Origin: JAHEAO01 sp942492375
GTDB lineage: Bacteria > Pseudomonadota > Alphaproteobacteria > Rhodobacterales > Rhodobacteraceae
DNA length: 64,000 nucleotides
Direction: 5' to 3'
Assembly (NCBI GenBank): GCA_942492375.1
Contig: CALOEL010000014.1
Span: 186,001-250,000 of the forward strand
Every line of letters starts with the position of its first letter. The stretch's first letter is position 1. The position numbers were made by a program, and so were the translations under genes. Below are positions 61,398 through 64,000 of the stretch, piece by piece. The notes below the pieces were generated by a model, which saw nothing but the letters and a program-made list of their open reading frames with translations, was not told the origin of the DNA and searched no databases.

Positions 61398-62533
61398 GGA
61401 TTGCGGGCGACTGGATTGAGCGAAAGGGAACGAAAGCCCTTATGCAGACACTGGAGAAGGCCGGGCACAGGGCGCTTTTCGTGGGTGGGTGCGTACGCAA
61501 CTCCCTGATGGGCGTACCGGTTGCGGATGTGGATATAGCCACCGATGCGGTGCCGGATCGCGTTGTGGAACTGGCCAGCAGGGCCGGGATGAAACCTGTG
61601 CCGACAGGGATCGACCACGGCACCGTCACGGTCGTGTCGGGCGGCATAGCACATGAGGTCACGACATTCCGGAAGGATGTCGCGACCGATGGCCGGCATG
61701 CGGTCGTCGCATTCGCCGATGACGTCGCCGATGATGCGCGGCGCCGCGACTTCACCATGAACGCGCTTTATGCCCGCGCCGACGGCGAGGTCGTCGACCC
61801 GCTGGGCGGTCTTCCCGACCTCGAAGCGCGCAAGGTGCGCTTCATCGACGATGCCGAAGAGCGGATCAAGGAAGACTACCTGCGCATTCTGCGCTTCTTC
61901 CGCTTCCACGCTCATTACGGCGATGCCGGTCAGGGCATGGACCCCGAAGCGCTGGCGGCCATCGCATCGAATCTCGACGGGCTGGACGGCCTGTCGCGCG
62001 AACGAGTGACCGCCGAGCTTCTCAAGCTTCTTTCCGCGCCCGACCCGGCGCCGGCAGTGGCAGCGATGGCGCAATGCGGTGCGCTGGGGCGGATCCTGCC
62101 TGGCGCCGATCCGCGTGCGCTGGCGCCGCTGGTGCATCTTGAGGCGAACCGCAGGCCGGACCCGATCCGACGCCTTGCCGCGCTTGGAGGAGAGCCCGGC
62201 GAGCGCCTGCGCCTTTCGAAGGCCGAGGCCGGGCGGCTGCAAATTTTGCGCGACGAAATAGGCTCTGACAAGGGGATTGCCGAGCTTGGATACCGGTTCG
62301 GGGCCACCATGGCGATCGATATCGCCCTTCTGCGTGCCGCGCTTTCTGGGCAATCCCTGCGCGACGATGCAGCAGATCTCGCCGAGCGCGGTGCGGCCGC
62401 AAGACTTCCAGTCAAGGCCACCGACCTGATGCCCGAACTCAAAGGTCAGGCCCTAGGCGAAAGGCTGAAACTGATCGAGGCCCGATGGATCGAGTCAGGC
62501 TTCACATTGACCCGAGACCAGCTTCTGGCTTAG
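61394..62533 (+). CDS. cca: CCA tRNA nucleotidyltransferase
   Basis: 379 residues, class II: FVGGCVRNSLMG, catalytic DxD in VADVDIATDA, RRRDFTMNALYA and RIKEDYLRILRFFRFHAHYG. It adds or repairs 3' CCA. At least one tRNA in the window (Thr) already encodes CCA, so repair may be the main task. Third gene of the hslO-nudix-cca overlapping set. Confidence 0.95.
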   Translation: MRIAGDWIERKGTKALMQTLEKAGHRALFVGGCVRNSLMGVPVADVDIATDAVPDRVVELASRAGMKPVPTGIDHGTVTVVSGGIAHEVTTFRKDVATDGRHAVVAFADDVADDARRRDFTMNALYARADGEVVDPLGGLPDLEARKVRFIDDAEERIKEDYLRILRFFRFHAHYGDAGQGMDPEALAAIASNLDGLDGLSRERVTAELLKLLSAPDPAPAVAAMAQCGALGRILPGADPRALAPLVHLEANRRPDPIRRLAALGGEPGERLRLSKAEAGRLQILRDEIGSDKGIAELGYRFGATMAIDIALLRAALSGQSLRDDAADLAERGAAARLPVKATDLMPELKGQALGERLKLIEARWIESGFTLTRDQLLA

Positions 62534-62793
62534 CCGAAACCTGCCGCAACAAAGTCGGCAATTGCCTTTGCAGCGGTTTTCGCTACACTGCGCGTATGGT
62601 TAGCAACATTCGGACATATCGGGGGCCTCGCAACAGTCGCGGTGGCATTCCAGCGCCCCTCATGGGCGGAGTCCGTCTTGCGTTTGGGAAATCGCAGCCC
62701 CGCTTTTCGGCCGTTGGCGTATATACCGCCTAAGCTCCGCCAGACCCGACCCTAACCCTTTTTCTACATCGCTACAGTCTTAAGGTGAACGGC
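62534..62793. other. Gene-free stretch between cca and ABC exporter
   Basis: 260 bases with no recognised gene. A 45-codon ATG frame at 62596 has no ribosome site or family resemblance. The palindrome GGCAATTGCC near 62560 and a CGCCC-CTCAT-GGGCG hairpin near 62658 are visible. It should hold the exporter promoter. Confidence 0.4.
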
Positions 62794-64000
62794 ATGTACC
62801 GGCTGTTTGAGAACCTCGTCGATCCGTTTCAGGACCATGAAGCGGCGACGCCCCCGAAAACCCTCTGGGCCTATGTGAAGACCCAAATGCAGCCGTTCCG
62901 GCGGTTGATCCCCTGGATGGCCCTGACCGGGCTTCTGGTCGCGTTGTTCGAAGCGTGGATGATCTTCTACGCCGGCCGCCTGATCGACATCATGACAAGT
63001 GCAGGCCCCGCCGCCTTCTGGGCGAGCCACGCGATCGAGCTGATCGTGGTCGCGCTGCTGATCGCCTTTCTGCGGCCGGCGCTGATCTTCGCGAACCATC
63101 TGCTTCTGGAACAGACCCTGGCCGGCAACCTGCAGGAGCAAGTTCGTTGGCGCGCGCACCGGCATTTGCTGGGCCAGTCGATGAATTTCTTTCAGAATGA
63201 CTTTGCCGGCCGGCTGTCGAACCGCGTCATGCAGATGGGCCCGGCGATCGAGGATGCGACCTACATGATGTTCGAGGGTATCTGGTACTCGATCATCTAT
63301 ATCATCGGCGCGTTGCTGGTGCTGGGAGAGATCGACTGGCGGATCTCGATCCCGCTGTTGATCTGGCTGGCCGCCTATCTGTCCTACACTCGCTGGACGG
63401 CGGTCCGGGTCGCCTCTGCCTCCGAGAAATGGTCAGACGCGCGGTCGATGGTGACCGGACGCGTCGTGGACGCTTACGCCAATATAGAGACGGTAAAGCT
63501 CTTCTCCGACGAGCGCGCCGAAGAAGCATATGTGTTGTCCGCCATGCGTCGGCTGCGGCTGCGGTTCCAGCGGTTCCTCAGGATCATGACCGAGCTTTCG
63601 CTGGGCCTGAACCTGATCAACGGCATCCTTTTCGTCGGCGTGAACGGAGCTGCGGTCTATTACTGGATCCAAGGCCAGGTGACCGTCGGCGAGGTTGCTG
63701 CGGTCTCTGCGCTGACCGTCCGGCTGAACGGGATGAGCGGTTGGATCCTCTGGGTCACGATCCGGCTGTTCGAACATGCCGGCGTGATCCGTGAGGGGCT
63801 GCGGTCGATCGCGGTGCCGCATGCGGTTGTGGACTGGTCCGACGATCAGTTGCAGGTTGGTGCGGGCCGGATCGAGTTTCGCCATCTCAGCCATCACTAC
63901 GGCAAGGATCAGGGCGGGCTGGATGACATCAACCTGGTGATCGAGCCGGGTGAAAAACTGGGCCTGATCGGCCGGTCCGGCGCCGGCAAATCGTCACTGG
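62794..64000 (+). CDS. ABC transporter, fused permease and ATPase (3' end outside window)
   Basis: 402 codons are in view from ATG 62794 (AAGGTG 6 bases upstream). GTG 62785 is an in-frame alternative. Type IV exporter membrane domain with about six helices (LIPWMALTGLLVALFEAWMI, IELIVVALLIAFLRPALIF, SIIYIIGALLVLG and later), the coupling segment VRWRAHRHLLGQSMNFF, then the nucleotide-binding domain beginning IEFRHLSHHYG. Walker A GRSGAGKSS lies at the window's end. The ATPase signature and Walker B are cut off. Substrate unknown. Confidence 0.9.
   Translation, partial: MYRLFENLVDPFQDHEAATPPKTLWAYVKTQMQPFRRLIPWMALTGLLVALFEAWMIFYAGRLIDIMTSAGPAAFWASHAIELIVVALLIAFLRPALIFANHLLLEQTLAGNLQEQVRWRAHRHLLGQSMNFFQNDFAGRLSNRVMQMGPAIEDATYMMFEGIWYSIIYIIGALLVLGEIDWRISIPLLIWLAAYLSYTRWTAVRVASASEKWSDARSMVTGRVVDAYANIETVKLFSDERAEEAYVLSAMRRLRLRFQRFLRIMTELSLGLNLINGILFVGVNGAAVYYWIQGQVTVGEVAAVSALTVRLNGMSGWILWVTIRLFEHAGVIREGLRSIAVPHAVVDWSDDQLQVGAGRIEFRHLSHHYGKDQGGLDDINLVIEPGEKLGLIGRSGAGKSSL

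Noticed and set aside
62485..62733. 82-residue frame after cca
   Set aside because: Begins inside cca in another frame, has no ribosome site and no recognisable protein features.
1..64000. CRISPR arrays, prophage, insertion sequences
   Set aside because: No regularly spaced repeats, transposase or integrase frames, or terminal inverted repeats were seen. Gene content is core chromosomal throughout.

Overview
This 64 kb window is a piece of a GC-rich alphaproteobacterial chromosome. The gene content and order point to the Rhodobacteraceae (Rhodobacter/Paracoccus/Ruegeria type): a RegB/SenC/RegA redox-signalling cluster, a RegB quinone motif, amgK-murU next to tsaE, alphaproteobacterial AddAB, and the conserved block fxsA, secB, dnaQ, coaE, aroE, maf | origin | hemJ, rho, mnmE, mnmG, rsmG, parA, parB. 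Genus cannot be fixed by eye. Almost everything is core chromosome. I see no phage, insertion sequence, CRISPR array or obvious genomic island.

Layout. 1-0.6 kb: edge-truncated phosphonate-type periplasmic binding protein, then a tRNA-Thr(CGT). 1-4.6 kb: hemD, a mitofilin-like membrane protein and hemY on the minus strand, with hemY broken by an in-frame TGA. 4.6-7.6 kb: tsaD, gpsA (frameshifted in a G run), an EVE-domain gene and a DUF1761 membrane protein. 7.6-9.7 kb: DUF2853 and ahcY on the minus strand with clear terminators. 9.9-12.8 kb: small metabolic and regulatory genes. 12.8-15.6 kb: regA-senC divergent from regB. 15.6-25.8 kb: a plus-strand run of a DivL-like PAS protein, tsaE, amgK, murU, addB, addA, most of them overlapping. 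25.8-30.6 kb: trxA, hslV-hslU, a lipoprotein hydrolase and an MFS transporter. 30.5-36.7 kb: smr, mltA and a Tim44-like gene, then fxsA, secB, and the overlapping maf-aroE-coaE-dnaQ group.

The most important site is the 417-base gene-free, AT-rich stretch 36653-37069 between maf and hemJ. It holds one perfect DnaA box, several near-matches and a pyrimidine/AT-rich tract, and genes on both sides point away from it. I read it as the chromosomal replication origin. Three parS sites (two perfect, one 15/16) lie 3-5.5 kb to its right, at the mnmG start and inside rsmG, just before parA-parB. Origin, centromere and segregation genes are therefore all in view.

44.4-64 kb: hemW-rdgB-rph divergent from hrcA-grpE; a tiny unlisted lipoprotein gene; mutS; a secreted MsrA; an aminotransferase/sulfotransferase-like pair; argG; ilvA; an HPt protein divergent from a receiver-PP2C phosphatase; Hsp33; two Nudix hydrolases; the CCA-adding enzyme; and an ABC exporter cut by the window edge.

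The features most worth rechecking are the two gene lesions (hemY, gpsA), the origin and parS architecture, an 18-bp perfect palindrome between rho and mnmE, and a structured minus-strand intergenic region at 7.56-7.75 kb that ends in an intrinsic terminator.
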